Assembly: GCA_014904845.1 (NCBI GenBank)
Contig: MU119530.1
Span: 1-54,770 of the forward strand
Source: Acephala macrosclerotiorum
Taxonomy: Eukaryota > Ascomycota > Leotiomycetes > Helotiales > Mollisiaceae
DNA: 54,770 nt
Reading direction: 5' to 3'
In this document: piece by piece, positions 21,421 to 33,643 of the stretch
How positions within the stretch are numbered: position 1 is the first letter of the stretch
Layout: each line of letters opens with the position of its first letter
The notes under the pieces: generated by a model
What the model was told of the DNA's origin: nothing
Seen by the model: only the letters and a program-made list of their open reading frames with translations
The model's database searches: none
Program-made: the position numbers and the translations under genes

Positions 21421-23012
21421 CTTAAAATTGCCTTTAAAATTGTACTCTTAATGCACCGAGTCGATCTGATTTGGTGGAGTTTAATGTCCAAGATCGTTCT
21501 CTTTCAGCTAGCCTTGCTATTCAGCCTCGAAATAGGAATCGCGCGATCCTTTGAGTTTTCGCAGACTTGCGGACTCGTATGCTCGAGCATCAAAGGCGTA
21601 TTGAACTCCTATTCGGGAAGAATTTCGTGGCTTGAATGATGGAAAAATTGAACGATCGCAACAAAGGAAAAATATATAATTTATACTCCCTCGTCACCAC
21701 CTCGAAGGTGAGCGGATTGAAATTGATTACGTGAATTGACGACAATTCACTCGTCCTACGGCAAAGTTGACCCCGCCCCCGCAAGAAACCTTCTTCCACA
21801 TACTCCTAAGATCTAACGAGAGATTCACGGTGATTTATTCTGCCTACCGATCCGATCTGGAAGAATACATGATGATTCGTTACTACATTTCGAACTGATC
21901 TGGAAGGAGAAGGTGGATATGCTGTCACGATGGGAAGGGAAGGTCCGGAAGATCCATGAATGCGGACATGGAATGCTCTGAGTGGGGTACGTCAAGTGAG
22001 CTTGCAAATACCCGGGAGCCTTGAATGTGCCGCATAGCTAGTAGAAGTGATGCCTAGAGAGATAGATGAAGTTGTTAAGGTCCATTCTATCGTCATTTGG
22101 TGAGGTCCTGACGCGTTTGTACCGTTCGTATCCACGATCGGGCTTATGACCTAGAAGGTTGGAAAGCTGGGAAGTGGGTCGGCATTCTGAAGCCTGGCAT
22201 TGGACGTCGTGGCACCTCTGAGGAGCGTTCTGACGATGAGATCGTGATCGCGACTGTGAAGTTGATGTTGTTGATGTTCCAAGGATGCCAAGGTGACTGC
22301 CGGGAGAAAAGTAAGCACTGGTCTACAAAGGGAACAGCGTCTTGGCATCGTTTGCGCCCCTTTTTTAAGTATGATCAATTCTGCCCTAATTTCAAACCCT
22401 TTTAGAAACCTCATATCAAGTGCTTTTGGGCAGAAACTCGGATCATTGGATAGATATAAAAAAGGTCTAAAAAGGCAGCCGCCCCCGGCAGGGGCCTACG
22501 AAGCAATATAACAAACGGAAGACAAGGAAGATAGGGGGTAGGATCACTTGATCTCGGCTGTTTTCTCTTGTCGCGGCCGCTATGGGATCGAGACCTCGAA
22601 GTCTGGGGCTAAGTATTGCAGTCCTTGTTCGAAATACTTCGTGTTATACTATACGGCCGTCGGGCCTGATGTGTTTGAACGGAGAACACAATCATCGAAA
22701 GAGCCCAGGCATGAGATGGCTTGGCGCTGCTCACGTGAGCGACTTCAACCTCACGAGGCACTGGAAGGACTTCGTCATCCAGGTTGTCTTGAACTTGCTG
22801 TTGAACGGACATGAATCAGTGTTCTTGTCTCTAGCATTGATATTAGGCGTTTTGCGTTCGGTTCGTTTTTCGGTCTTGATTAGAATTTAAGTCTTACTTC
22901 TCGTCTCAGAAAAGAACCACAGCTGGTCAGAGAAACACTTCACTCAAACCTTCATCCCACCCTTTATCCTTACCAATCACTTATTCCCCCCAGGTGGATC
23001 CTAATATGAGGA
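21421..23012. other. No gene seen
   Basis: About 1.6 kb between two minus-strand genes, holding the S10 promoter and the 3' flank of the WSC gene. Short frames lack domains or splice support. A short GC-rich patch near 22480-22500 (CCGCCCCCGGCAGGGGCC) can form a small hairpin, but I could not tie it to an RNA gene. Confidence 0.4.
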
Positions 23013-24988
23013 TCATACCGCTGCCAATTGGTAAACACTCAATCGATCTCCAGCGCCGCACAACTCCTCGCTATTCCCTCCACAAGTCATACTGCACTCG
23101 CTGCTATTAACCAGGGCGGCGCCTGTAGCGAAAGCATTTCCGCAATAGCACTCAACGCTCCACTCTGCCCCAAAGTACTCGTAACTGTTGCAGAAAGTGG
23201 CACACATCTCCAGCGTCATAGCAGAGCTCGTCAATGAACTTGCCGTCAATGTACGCGCTGGACTGTCGGTGACACAGCCGTAGAACTCGTAGCTGCTGAT
23301 GCTACTCGGGTCCTCCGGAGCTGTCCAGTTGACGTTCTGGTAGAGAGACAGACGTCGTGAACCGCCGCACATCTCCGTTGCGTCGCCAGCGCATGCATAG
23401 TCGCAATCTGATAATGGAGCCGCAGCAGATCCAGATGTCAGTTCATCGCCGCACCAACACTCGCTGCTCCACTCGGTGCCGAAGTACGGGTAGGTGGAGC
23501 AGAATGCCGCGCATGTTTCGAGAGTCATATCTTCGGTACCCTCAAATGCGGCAGAAAGTGCTCGTCCATCATCTGGCTCAGCCCAGCAGGATACAAAGCT
23601 GTATACACCGACTGACGGAAGGCCTGTCGAGTTTGTTGATGTTGTTGATGTTGTAGATGCCGTTGTGCTTATTGTTGAAGTTGAAGTTGAAGTTGAAGTT
23701 GAAAGCGGTGTGCTTGTTATCGAAGTCAAAGTTGAAGATTGGGAGGAAGTGGTTGCAGATGAGGAGGAAGTTATTGAAGATACGGAGAGAGTGGTTGAAG
23801 GTGAGGAGGAGGAAGTTGTTGAGGCTATGGAGGAAGGAGTGGTTGAAGGTGCGGAGGATGTGGTCGAGGACGAGGAGGCGGCGGCGGAAGTCGTCGTGGC
23901 CGCTGAGGAATTTGATGATTTAAGTTGGTAAAGAGATAGGCGGCGCCCGCCCCCACAAATCTCAGTAGCATTGCCAGAGCAAACATCAGAGCAATCTGTT
24001 GATGGAGCGGCATAAGATCCATTCCCTAGACTTGAACCACACCAGCACTCAACACTATATTGTGTACCGAAATACTCAGAACCATCGCAATCCACTGCGC
24101 ATATCTCATTCGTCATACCAGTCACGCTATAAACCGTTGTAAGTGTGCGGCTGCCATCATCCGGCTCGGCCCAGCAGGACACGAAGTCGTAGTCGCTAAT
24201 CGAAGCCGTAGAAGTAGGGCTACTTGCACTGGTAGTAGTCGAGGTAGCAGGAGGGGTTACGCCGTCACGGAAGATCACCATGTTAACCGTAAACCACGTA
24301 TCAGTGAGCACTAAGGAACGTGGCCACCCGTGTCAGCAGACCGATTACGTTACTGTTGGAGCATGGAAGTATTCAGAGAAGCTTACAACTGTTGTTGGCA
24401 GGCGAGTATCGGAATTCATACACTCCGGTATATCCTGCTTCCTGTATGCCGATTTGCCCACCGTCCTCCTCAGCCTGGCCCTCAGCTGGATCGGCAAGAC
24501 GGGATACGAGTACCAGTCGGATTTGCAGCTCGTCCGTGTCCGGATCGCACCCATATACTGGCTTAAAAAGAGCGGTTGCGTACTGTCTGTCCGTCATGAA
24601 CATCTTGGTAGTGTTGTCGTTGGGGTTAAACTAATAAAGATTTATTCTCGGCATTGCTCGTCCCAGCGCCCAAAGCCCGCTATCAGAATCTTACCTCGAG
24701 ATCGATGACGGCGTAACGGTCGTCATTCCTAAGAAAGCCGTTTTCAAGCCATATCGTGTCGTAGGTGTCTTGGCCGGCCGGGCGCAGTACTAGATGCATA
24801 TCCAAGCCGTTTGGCCTGAAGTTCATGATGCTGTCATGAACTATGGGAAATGCTGGGTTCTGAACAAAGATCTGGAACTTCTCCGTGATGTTGTTAGAGA
24901 GTGGCTCGTCGGGGATCACGCACGCCAATGTGCTGGCCACGACTCCTAGCAAAGCTAGGAGAAGGGTAGATGATAGGCGAGGCATCAT
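23013..24988 (-). CDS. Secreted protein with three WSC domains
   Basis: Exons 24988-24695, 24630-24387 and 24310-23013 encode about 611 residues. A signal peptide (MMPRLSSTLLLALLGVVASTLA) is followed by an N-terminal module of about 190 residues that I do not recognise. Then come three WSC domains: WSC1 about residues 219-310, WSC2 about 417-508 and WSC3 about 520-608. Each shows FVSCWAEPDDG- or FYGC-type starts, an ECWCG/ECYCG core and an xCGGxxRLSLYQ-type end with about eight conserved Cys. A Ser/Thr-rich linker of about 100 residues, partly encoded by a GAAGTT hexamer array near 23670-23700, separates WSC1 from WSC2. WSC modules bind cell-wall polysaccharide. There is no transmembrane segment or GPI signal at the end, so a secreted wall-binding protein is most likely. 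Confidence 0.88.
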
Positions 24989-26280
24989 CTCGGCAGGTGG
25001 GTGGTAACAAATGCAGGTCGGGAAATGACAACACCAAGCTCACAACTAGAGGAACTCTGAGTAGGATGGCTCACCATTGCTACTTATCCAGTATCTTCCT
25101 TACCGCTTACCGGAATTTAATCAGTGAGCTCGAGCTCTCTTTCCGCTAAGGCACAATCCATAGCTTCTGCTTCTGCATGCTCTCGAACCAGCATCCGATG
25201 CAGCTCAGATGCAGCCTCAGCAGACTCTCGCCGCCTCGAGGCGATGAGCCGCAGCTGAGCAGCCAATATTACAGGGCATACTCGCTCTTTTCAGAAGTCT
25301 GATCAATTGCCAGAGCTTTTGGACCATTCAGACGTCGACGTTCAGGATTTTTCGACTTCAGGGCTCTGAAATTTGACCTCGTAAGCCAAGACCCTTGAAC
25401 ACAAGTTGGTACTGAACTTAACCATATCTCTAGGCTCATGCATTGGTACCTCCTCGATCGAGGCATGTCCGATGCCAATATCTTCAATCTTTCGACAAGG
25501 GCATTTCTGGATCTCTTGCAGGGCTCTTACTAGGTTGAATAGCCACCCAGACCTCTGCTTTCACAGGAGAAGTAGAGATAACTTGGGAAATGTCTGTGCT
25601 TAGTGCAGGCTTCTTAACAATATATGCGCCACAGATAGAAAATATTGACAGACCTGCATACGCCAAGCCGCTTCATACGGATTCGTACACTTGGACATGC
25701 TTAATTCAGGCACCCTTGGCACCCTTCTCCAGGGGGCATTTCCTTACGCATTCCCTTTGGCTGCTGAGGCGGAAGCTGTGCCCTGCAACGTACATTGATT
25801 TGAGGACTCTACACAATCAAAGACGAAAATCAAGGTCCACTGTCAAGATAGCAGTGGATCACGAGCCCATTCGAAGCACCCTAATCAGTAGTTGAAATTG
25901 TTGCCAAGCCGGAAGAAATTGACTGAAGTCGTTGCCAAGCCGGAGGAAGCTTACTTCAGTCTGAAGGCTTTGAACTGGGGTGGTGTATGGGTCGTGGTTA
26001 AGCGAGGGGCCGGGATTTGAATCTGTGGAGCTGTCGTGGTGGGATACGATTAGAATGGCGACAGGTCACAAGGCAGAAACACACTCAAACCAGCCCCGGC
26101 TGCCGGCAACCCCAGAATTTCAAGCACTCGGAGCTTCAACTTTTCTTTGGGGGAAAGGGAAACAACACGAAAGGTTGAAATGGGACGGTAACAATTATGA
26201 AGGGCCAAGATAAGATCAATTATTTCGAGGCACGCAAGGGCTGCTTTGCGCAATGCTTCAGGGTGGGGCTGCAGAACCCA
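24989..26280. other. No gene seen; one short tandem duplication
   Basis: Unsupported short frames only. At about 25892-25953 a roughly 31-bp unit is present twice, each with the core GTTGCCAAGCCGGA. The WSC promoter must lie in the first few hundred bases. Confidence 0.45.
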
Positions 26281-27158
26281 ATGTACTCTACCAACCAAAT
26301 CTACAAGCGCAACTCCTCTGGCGAGTATCGCCATTACTCAACAAACATCGAGCAAAACACCTACTATTATTAGAGAGGCAGTCGAGGCAGTTTTTAGTGC
26401 CGCTTTCCTTACTATTCTCATCTAACTCTATTACAAGAAGCGGCGACCCCACCAAGAAGATAAAGAGTAAGAAGGTAGAATACGCAAAATCAAGGGAAAC
26501 TAGTTACCGAAAAATTTCCAACCATTTTAAGTACAATCGAGCACCGTCCTTTCCAGATATCAACACCAATACCTATAGTGGCACGGCAATCTCCGCCTCG
26601 GCCGGTGCGTCCGGCATTTCTTACAGGATCAACGGTCCACGCGATGAGCTCCAGCTCGGGCATATCTGGGCCGCAACAAGTACGAGAATATGCCCATCCC
26701 AAAGGATTGCTATGGCGTTGGAGGTACAGACGACAGTATGTATCAGACAACACTATCACGACCTGCCTCTTCTATGTACGACCAGTAGCCTTATGCAGCA
26801 AGTCGGGGTATTGTACGCATGCAATGATTCCCGGGACCACATGGACTATGCGATCGATGAGACTCTTGAGCGCATACGCGGATCTCCCAGCTCCTCATCC
26901 TCTCATCCTTACAGAGAGTCCCTAGACTCATTAGAGTACGATGACTACCAGGATGAGCATTCGAGAGACCGCCAAGGATAGAGCTATTACACTGATTACC
27001 GGAGAACTGAGCATTACGAGCCCCGCCCGTTCCAAGTGCCACCCGTCCCTCTATTCAGACGTGACGAACACGAGGACGACCACGAGAAGATGTGAGAACG
27101 TGCGAAAGCACTGGAACAACTCGAGGGCAGAAGACATGAGTATGATTACAATAATTAA
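26281..27158 (+). pseudogene. Decayed Tyr/Arg/Pro-rich protein, possibly single-pass membrane protein
   Basis: Coding-like fragments follow one another on the plus strand. The first, MYSTNQIYKRNSSGEYRHYS, is at 26281. A hydrophobic stretch (AVEAVFSAAFLTILI) followed by basic residues spans 26363-26470, interrupted by TAA at 26423-26425 and 26468-26470. A Ser/Pro/Tyr-rich middle region changes frame at least once. The end (YYTDYRRTEHYEPRPFQVPP) runs to TAA at 27156-27158, with in-frame TAG at 26979-26981 and TGA at 27093-27095. All four internal stops can be explained as CAA, CAG or CGA changed by C to T. The fragments on either side of each stop keep the same biased composition, which supports an original coding frame. 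I do not recognise the family. Confidence 0.45.
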
Positions 27159-28133
27159 GAGACCCTGTGTATGGAATCGGCACTAGCCCCACGCTGTGAG
27201 CGTGTGGTACTCAACTTCTCAAAACTTGAGCTTCCTCTTTCGAATCACAAACGTGTAGAAAGCCAATTCGATCTCAAAACTCGTCGAGACGACCGAGGAA
27301 CCTAGGCGGCGAGTGTTGGTGAAGGATTCTCTAACATAAAGGCGAGGTGTGTGATATTGCGAGGCAGACAAAGATAGAACAGATAGCGATAATGACTACG
27401 AGTGCGAAGACTAATTCTAAGGATGTATAAAGTAGATTTCTTTGCGTACGTAGATTTTCGAGTACAGGGGTGTTTGCGCGTACTTGAATTGGAGAGCTCG
27501 AGGTGGTAGATTTGGCGCTTGCCAGAAGTACATGAGCTGCAGAGGTTTACTCCTCTCTTACGTTTGTACACAATATTCAATCGAATACCGGTACAAACGA
27601 TCTGATGGGGGACTTCCATTCAAAGGTTTTTGTTGCAAAAATATCAAGGTTGGCTCATTGGAGGTTGAATTTGAGACCTCGACAAGCTTTTAGCTCCGGA
27701 TATAATAGTAGCGCTCTCGGACATAAGGTCTCCCGTTTCCTTTTGAGCTTTAAACGTTATAGTACCTGAGCTTGACGTAGTGGAATGAGACTACTTGAAA
27801 TCTGGAGTATATATTAGTAACAAGTATTGCAGTTATTTCTTTTATTAAGTTTTTATTACGGGGATATGCTGTAGTAGGATGGAGGATGTGGCCCACGGTG
27901 TTGTTGTTCCTAATTAGGGTTAGCGCATACGGCACGTGACTCGTGCAGAGCAAATAAGCCCCTTCTACATAGGAATCAACTCTTTTACTCTCAACACTGT
28001 GATAATCTTTCTACGATTACCTGTGAAGAATTGGTGCGAATAATTATATTACTATTTAAGGACTATTTGAAACGTTTTACAACATTTACTATACATTCTG
28101 AAACCTCCCATCACGTGGAGTCAGGAACCTGCT
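27159..28133. other. No gene seen
   Basis: About 1 kb, moderately AT-rich, with no supported frame, repeat or RNA gene. Confidence 0.4.
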
Positions 28134-29614
28134 TCAAATGTCATGAATAGACTCAGTCACACGAGCTTGTGGTGGCTGCGTAATTGTTGCCGAACTTTCG
28201 CACCCTATCACTTCAACTTCCGCTGATTTTAAAGTGCTCTTGAATAGATCAGCATTATCACCGATAGCACAAGGCTGCAATTTGGGATTGTTGCCATGGT
28301 AGCTGCGTATGTCATCCTCGACCTCTTGGCTGTTAACAGTTAACCAATGAACAACAGTAACTGTCCAGGTGACTAGGTAATGTTAGCTGGTTCATGAAGA
28401 CGAGGTGATGAACAGCGGGACTTGCCGTCAAGAGAACAGAGAGTGAGACGCATCCATCCTTGTTCTCGCCCTCTCGTAATGAGCACGCCGGTCAGATTTG
28501 CCACTGTGGGGATCATAACAAGAACTCCTCCAACCACCGTTTTCACAACCAGCCTTCGTAGCCTTCCTGTTACTCGGTTTTGGTTTGACGAATAATTGGG
28601 CAATTCCCGTTGACTGACAAACCTGAGAGAGGACAAAGATTGTCGCAGCGAAGTTCTGTTTCCTTTTGGGGCTAAAAATGGGTAAAGAAAGTGGACGAAG
28701 AGTGCTGTGAGGCTGACATTGACAACGATGTCATAGGGATGGTGACCTTGAGGGGCTGGCCGATCCTGCATTTCCCGTCTAGAGGAGATATCTCCGCATT
28801 TGGCCACATGAAGGCAGTGACTGAAACGGCACCGAAGCCGACGATAAGAAAAGACATGCATGCGACCCAGACTTTGTCCTTCATTCTCCTTTCGTACGGG
28901 GCGCGAATTATGTGAGCACGCTCAATCTACAGCAGATTAGCCTTTATGAACACAAACAGGGCTATTTACCCTGAAAGCAGCTTAGGCCGTACCAGGAACA
29001 TATACATGATCATTTTGTTCCCAAAGTAAAACACGAGGCAGGCGAAAACAGCCGTAAAGCAGTCACGATTCGATGTGAGACCAAGCCCACTCGTCAAAAT
29101 CGCAGCCGTGAAGACGAAGCATATCGCGAAGATATAAAGCAACATAATTATAAGTTGAATCCAGTTGATAGGGGCCAAATTATTAAGGCGCAAACGCTTC
29201 GCGCGGGATCCTAAGACATAATTAGACATTGATAATGGGGGCTTCTTCTATATGCGTACCGAATATGAAGGCTAGCCAAAACATACAAAGCATGGACACT
29301 GTCGTGCATAAGCCGCGATCCACTCTTGAGTCTTGAGAGCCGATATAACGGGACACGATAGACATGGGAACAAGGCCGTGTGGAGACATAGTGGTAAATA
29401 GTAAGTGATAAGAATCTGTTTTTCTCAGAATCAGGCCACTCTGGATATATGGTGGGAGAGACTTGAATATATTTTGAGCTTGAATGAGCTCGCCTAAATT
29501 CTCGAAGGCCAGATAATGCAGACAGCTTATCAAGATCGTCGGGATAGCTGATAAGATCGTCAGGATAGCTGATAAGATCGTCAGGACAGCGCTAGGGGCT
29601 GCAGGCCTGCTCAT
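28134..29614 (-). pseudogene. Fungal 7-TM integral membrane protein with a frame break
   Basis: Exons: 29614 (or ATG at 29389) to 29260, 29210-28993, 28926-28426 and 28372-28134. Joined, they give hydrophobic helices separated by family motifs I recognise from uncharacterised ascomycete seven-helix proteins: SRYIGSQDSRVDRGLCTT, RLRLNNLAPINW, GKCRIGQPLKVTIP, LVMIPTVANLTGVL and VTWTVTVVHWL. The last intron has a GC-AG donor (GCAAGT at 28425). Within the third exon, near 28735, the family-like frame changes: KVTIP is in one frame and YDIVVNVSLTALF in the next, with no room for an intron. A small deletion is the simplest reading. An assembly error is possible, so this could still be functional. 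No ligand or role is known; such proteins resemble GPCR-like receptors in topology only. Confidence 0.6.
29534..29591. repeat. 21-bp tandem repeat, 2.8 copies
   Basis: The unit GATCGTC(G/A)GGATAGCTGATAA occurs twice in full and once in part, in register with codons. If the 7-TM gene starts at 29614 it would encode repeated LTILSAI; if it starts at the downstream ATG (29389) the array is in the leader. Confidence 0.85.
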
Positions 29615-31761
29615 TGGCGCATGCTAAAGAATGATGCATCGTTTTCGATGCGTCATTTTCTCCATGCGAGGGATCTCTTGACTACCAATAAATGAGTGAC
29701 TCCAACACACCAAACTTTCAAGCCAGAACTCTAACTCTAGCCACTCGCTTAATCACATTCTTGCTTGGAAGTACTTACCTAGTATAATGAAATATAAGTT
29801 AGTTTCATATTACTTCCTCTTTCACCATCTGTATTAGGTCCATTTGTTCCCGAAATTCTACAATCCTAAGTATATGCTTATCGCTATTTGAGTAACAAGA
29901 GTAATTTTAAACATAATATAAAATACTTAACCCTAAAAATTTCCCGCTTTTTTTTCCTCACTACAAGAAATGCAATACAGCTGTTTACTTTGGTAATGCT
30001 TTCTTTTTATGATAAGGAAGGGTAGCGATGTGATAGGCCCAACTCAACCGGAAGTGGTGCCGCGAGTGGAACAAATTATTACTGGGATGTGCGATACAAA
30101 GATACACTCGGCGACTATCCGAAACTTCTCTACTTTGAACTTGTGGGGATTATGGGGTCGGCTATCCCTGGCTTGACTCGGGGTTTTGGGATACCTATGA
30201 AGTTGATGATTCGCCTGGAATTATAAAATGACTCGCGCGAAAGACAGACATAGCGCAGCGCCAGGGCTGCATTATCCTCGCGAAAATTTCTGGAATGGTA
30301 TTCCCTTTTGTGAATAGCCTTTCACTTACGACCGTTGAAACCTACTAATATACATCAAGCCTTCTTTCACGACGTAATTGACTATGTTAGAGAAAGAAGC
30401 AGTACTGTGGTTCATTTTGAACTGACCGCAACGCAGTATTAGCCGAAAGTCGCTATATCCGCCTCCGCCAAGCGGATCTTCAGTAAGAGTGTTACCAAAT
30501 TCAATTTGCGTATCGGTATACTCCATTTTGTGGCGGAGCAAGATCGGCAGGCAGCCTCACTATGGCGTTCCAATCTCGGAGGAGCTGAGTTTCTTACAAT
30601 CCACAATACAAGCTACATGGTTCCAGCGTAGTGAAAAATCAAAAAGAGGCGCAAAATATAACTGTGACCGCTAATATATATAATATGATATGTTACGGGG
30701 AAATCTATTTGTTTTAATATTTATTAAAATAAATAAATAAAATATATTTAAACTTCTATCCCAATATCGTATCTATTGTAAGTTGCTTAATATACATACA
30801 GCTCGATGGTTGCAACTCACGTTCCGCGATTGGCGGACGTGCCCCAAGAAACGGGGTTCACGACTGCAAAAACTCTGGTGGCTCACCTCCTCAGTTTTCT
30901 ACTAGACACCTCGCTTGGAATACAACGAGCTGACTTTGAGTTTTGCCATTTTGATTGGAATCTTTTTTTTTTCTTTTTTTGGCGCTATCGATGATCTGAA
31001 TGGAGGTGGCTTGGGCAAGCAAGCGAGCAAGGCGGGGTAAGTTGCTTGTGGGTCGCAGTGAATTTCTGGGCTAGTGGTAACTTGAGTCAGTATACTTTTG
31101 TGATATCTTGACGAGCAATGTTCGATGCGCACCCAAATGATTTCTCAGATCTTCATTATTGTCTCATCTCACCTCCTCCTCTCATCCACATTACCCCTTA
31201 TATCAGACCTATCGCCCACCACCGAATTACCTCGACTCAACCCCTCACCAGCACACTAAATCTAAAATCTGTTTGTTGATCACGTGCTCGACGACATCGG
31301 GAGGCTACATTTTTTGGTTTGTTTATTTTCGTCCTATCATCTCGATGATGTAAAGACGAGTGTCTGATATGACTTCGGCAACCGGAGAAGATCCGTTCAA
31401 CCTCGTGGTGTGATGCAATGCCTTGGAATTGCTTTTGAGTTGCCGAGTACTCCGTACGCGTTTGCACAACGTTTTGGGAGGACAGATGGTGACGATCAGA
31501 AGTTGAAATCGGCTAGGATACCTTCATGACCGACGTTAGGCAAGAGCCATAGAGTCACCATCGAGTTTTCTTTACACAAAAGAGAGTCCTGCCTGTCTTT
31601 CGAGCTCGTTTTGTTGTCTCAGTTCGACGTCAACCGTCGGACAACGCCTCTTCAAGGCCAAAAAACCCTCCAAACCTCAATCGTCGACCCAACAACAATC
31701 TCTCAGCGCATAGCCAAGCAATCAAACTTCCTACCTACCAAATTCCTCCAACCAATCCAAG
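29615..31761. other. No gene seen
   Basis: About 2.1 kb, partly AT-rich (30660-30790). A 71-codon minus-strand frame at 30326-30541 has no recognisable domain or splice partner. The 31560-31761 stretch is C/T-rich and likely the leader of the plus-strand gene at 31762. Confidence 0.4.
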
Positions 31762-32049
31762 ATGTCGAAAGGTGATGACCCGCCTCCACCAGCCTACAGC
31801 CCACCTCAGAACCCCTCCTTCCAACCTGGTCCAGCAACCTACACCAACGGGCATCCTCTCCAACAGCAGCCCTATACCACCACCCCGAACCAACAAGCCC
31901 AACCATCATATCAACAAGATGTCTGCGGGATCGAGGAGACGAGGGTTATTGTCGTTGAGGATCGACCTGCGTCTGGAGGAGATTTGTGCCTAGGATGCTG
32001 CGCTGGGTGCGCTGCGGCTTGCTGTTGCTGTGGGTGTCTTGTTATGTAA
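31762..32049 (+). CDS. Small cysteine-rich tail (CYSTM-like) protein
   Basis: A 95-residue frame with a good start context (CCAAGATGTC). The first half is Pro/Gln/Tyr-rich and looks disordered (PPPPAYSPPQNPSFQPG). It ends in a short Cys-packed segment, LCLGCCAGCAAACCCCGCLV, followed by a final Met. This layout matches CYSTM proteins: small eukaryotic proteins with a Cys-rich C-terminal membrane module, linked by published work to stress and metal tolerance. A second gene of the same plan lies at 33861-34091. Membrane attachment, probably with palmitoylation, is inference. Confidence 0.75.
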   Translation: MSKGDDPPPPAYSPPQNPSFQPGPATYTNGHPLQQQPYTTTPNQQAQPSYQQDVCGIEETRVIVVEDRPASGGDLCLGCCAGCAAACCCCGCLVM

Positions 32050-32369
32050 GGGATTGGAAGAAGTGGAGAGGCAATGGGAGGAGCAAGAGCTTGCTGATAT
32101 GGACGAAGAAGGGCAGATATGGGAGCGAGCTCTGGGGCGTCGTTGGTCTTGAAGAGTGACCAAGGATGGAGAAAACACGGCAACTGGCTTGGTAGACTTG
32201 AGTTGAAGCTCCCTCGTGTACAGTTGGCTTTCAATACGGCACAGAATTCTCGAGATGGCCATGGAGCGTGCCGTCTGCATCGAAGTTCATGTCGCTGGAA
32301 ACCCTGTGAGACTGAGTATAAGCGAATGGAGTCACTCTTATCGGTATAAAGTTTCTTGCCTGGATTTAA

Positions 32370-32870
32370 GTCTTCCCAAGGACAGCAGGTAAATTCTTCC
32401 TGCTCGTTTAACTCTTTTTAGTTTAGCGGGCAGCAAGTTATCTTCCTGTCCGTTTATACTTGAACCTAGAAGCCCTTTCTAGCCTACCCGTAGCGGGCAG
32501 CAACTTTAATCTTCCTTCCCTAAGGCGAAATCGTGATCTTTCTGCCAGTCAGTTAAATCTTCATGATTCTTCATATTCGCGCTACAACAGGCAGGAAGAT
32601 TAAACTTTTTGCCCATTCATGCACGTGACGCTTTCACTTGCAGCAAGTTTGGGCTTCCTGCTCATCCATATTCAATTTGCACTTCACGCTACAACGGACA
32701 ACAAGTGTAAGCTTCCTTCCTAGCCACTAAAAATCCACTCTGCAACTTGCAGGTATTAGAAAATATACGAGAGTCGACTCATTCTAGACCCCTCAACTTC
32801 GATGCCGTTGACTTTGGTTCTCAATTTCGGCGTCTTTCTATAATGAGCAGCAAGTTTGAACTTTCCGCTT
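32370..32870. repeat. Degenerate dispersed repeats, GCAGCAAG...CTTCCTGC
   Basis: About six to eight loose copies of a motif like GCAGCAAGTT, about 5-10 bases, then CTTCCTGCTC(G/A) occur in this stretch, sometimes in opposite orientation (GGCAGGAAG). Spacing is irregular, about 60-90 bases. No coding content is visible. It may be an old minisatellite. Confidence 0.5.
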
Positions 32871-33203
32871 GTAGGCATCAAAGTCAGATTCTGTGCTGCT
32901 TTATACCCTCGTGTATATCATTGGCACTTGATTTGAACTTCTTGTTCATTCATTTTCGTTTGCGAAGCATGCAATCCTATCAAAGGTCTTGCTTGGCCTG
33001 TGTGAAAATCACAAGTTGATGTGGGACGATAAGTACAGCATAAGTCCTCTAAGGCAACCAGACTTCCATTACGAAGACTGGGCAAACGCGCGGCAGTCTC
33101 GAGTTCCCAACATCCAATTATCCGTGGTTCCTAGGCGTGGGTCACTCGGCGCTTCTCATTGGCTGAATGGCTTAGACCCAGCCTCCCGAGCACAAGGATC
33201 TAG

Positions 33204-33643
33204 CCGCCATCATCGTTTTGATTATCCCTTCGACCGGTGAGACATGGTCCACGCCAGGCATCACAACTAAAATCGTTAGGCAACCACGATTACTTAGCTG
33301 TGATGCCTGGCGTGGACCATGTCTCACCAGTCGAAGGGATAATGTCTGTTTATGCCTTTGACGATAGTTAAAGGTTTTTTGCTAGGGGAAAAAAAGTCCA
33401 CGTAGAGTTTACGTAATAATACGTGATATTTTTGAAAAATTTCAAAATTCAAGTCGTCAAAGGCAGGGCATGGCGCGAGGTACGAGGGACATCCCACTAT
33501 TCAGCCCTGGATGCGGTGCCAATTGGCACGTGACCACATTTATAGCCTAACCCTATATAGCACGTCTGCATGGCGCTAGATTAGGCAGCTAAATAAACTA
33601 ACCTTAATGAATCCATAAAAAAAAAAAGCCCGCCATCATCGTT
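33204..33643. mobile_element. Foldback (MITE-like) element with 14-bp direct repeats
   Basis: An almost perfect inverted repeat occupies 33221-33275 and 33287-33343: about 52 paired bases with three or four mismatches and a loop of about 11. A second, shorter inverted pair (TGCCTTTGACGA at 33353-33364 and its complement at 33454-33465) follows. The whole is flanked by an exact 14-bp direct repeat, CCGCCATCATCGTT, at 33204-33217 and 33630-33643. No transposase is encoded. The layout suggests a non-autonomous foldback element. A 14-bp target duplication would be long for common DNA transposons, so the outer boundaries are tentative. Confidence 0.5.

Noticed and set aside
22470..22515. GC-rich hairpin considered as an RNA gene
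   Set aside because: No tRNA or 5S pattern (no TTCRA loop, no box A/B spacing) and the stem is short.
25960..26040. GGGATTTGAATCT stretch considered as a tRNA T-arm
   Set aside because: No acceptor, D or anticodon arms can be paired around it.
30326..30541. 71-codon minus-strand frame
   Set aside because: No recognised domain, no start context and no neighbouring exons; chance frame is more likely.
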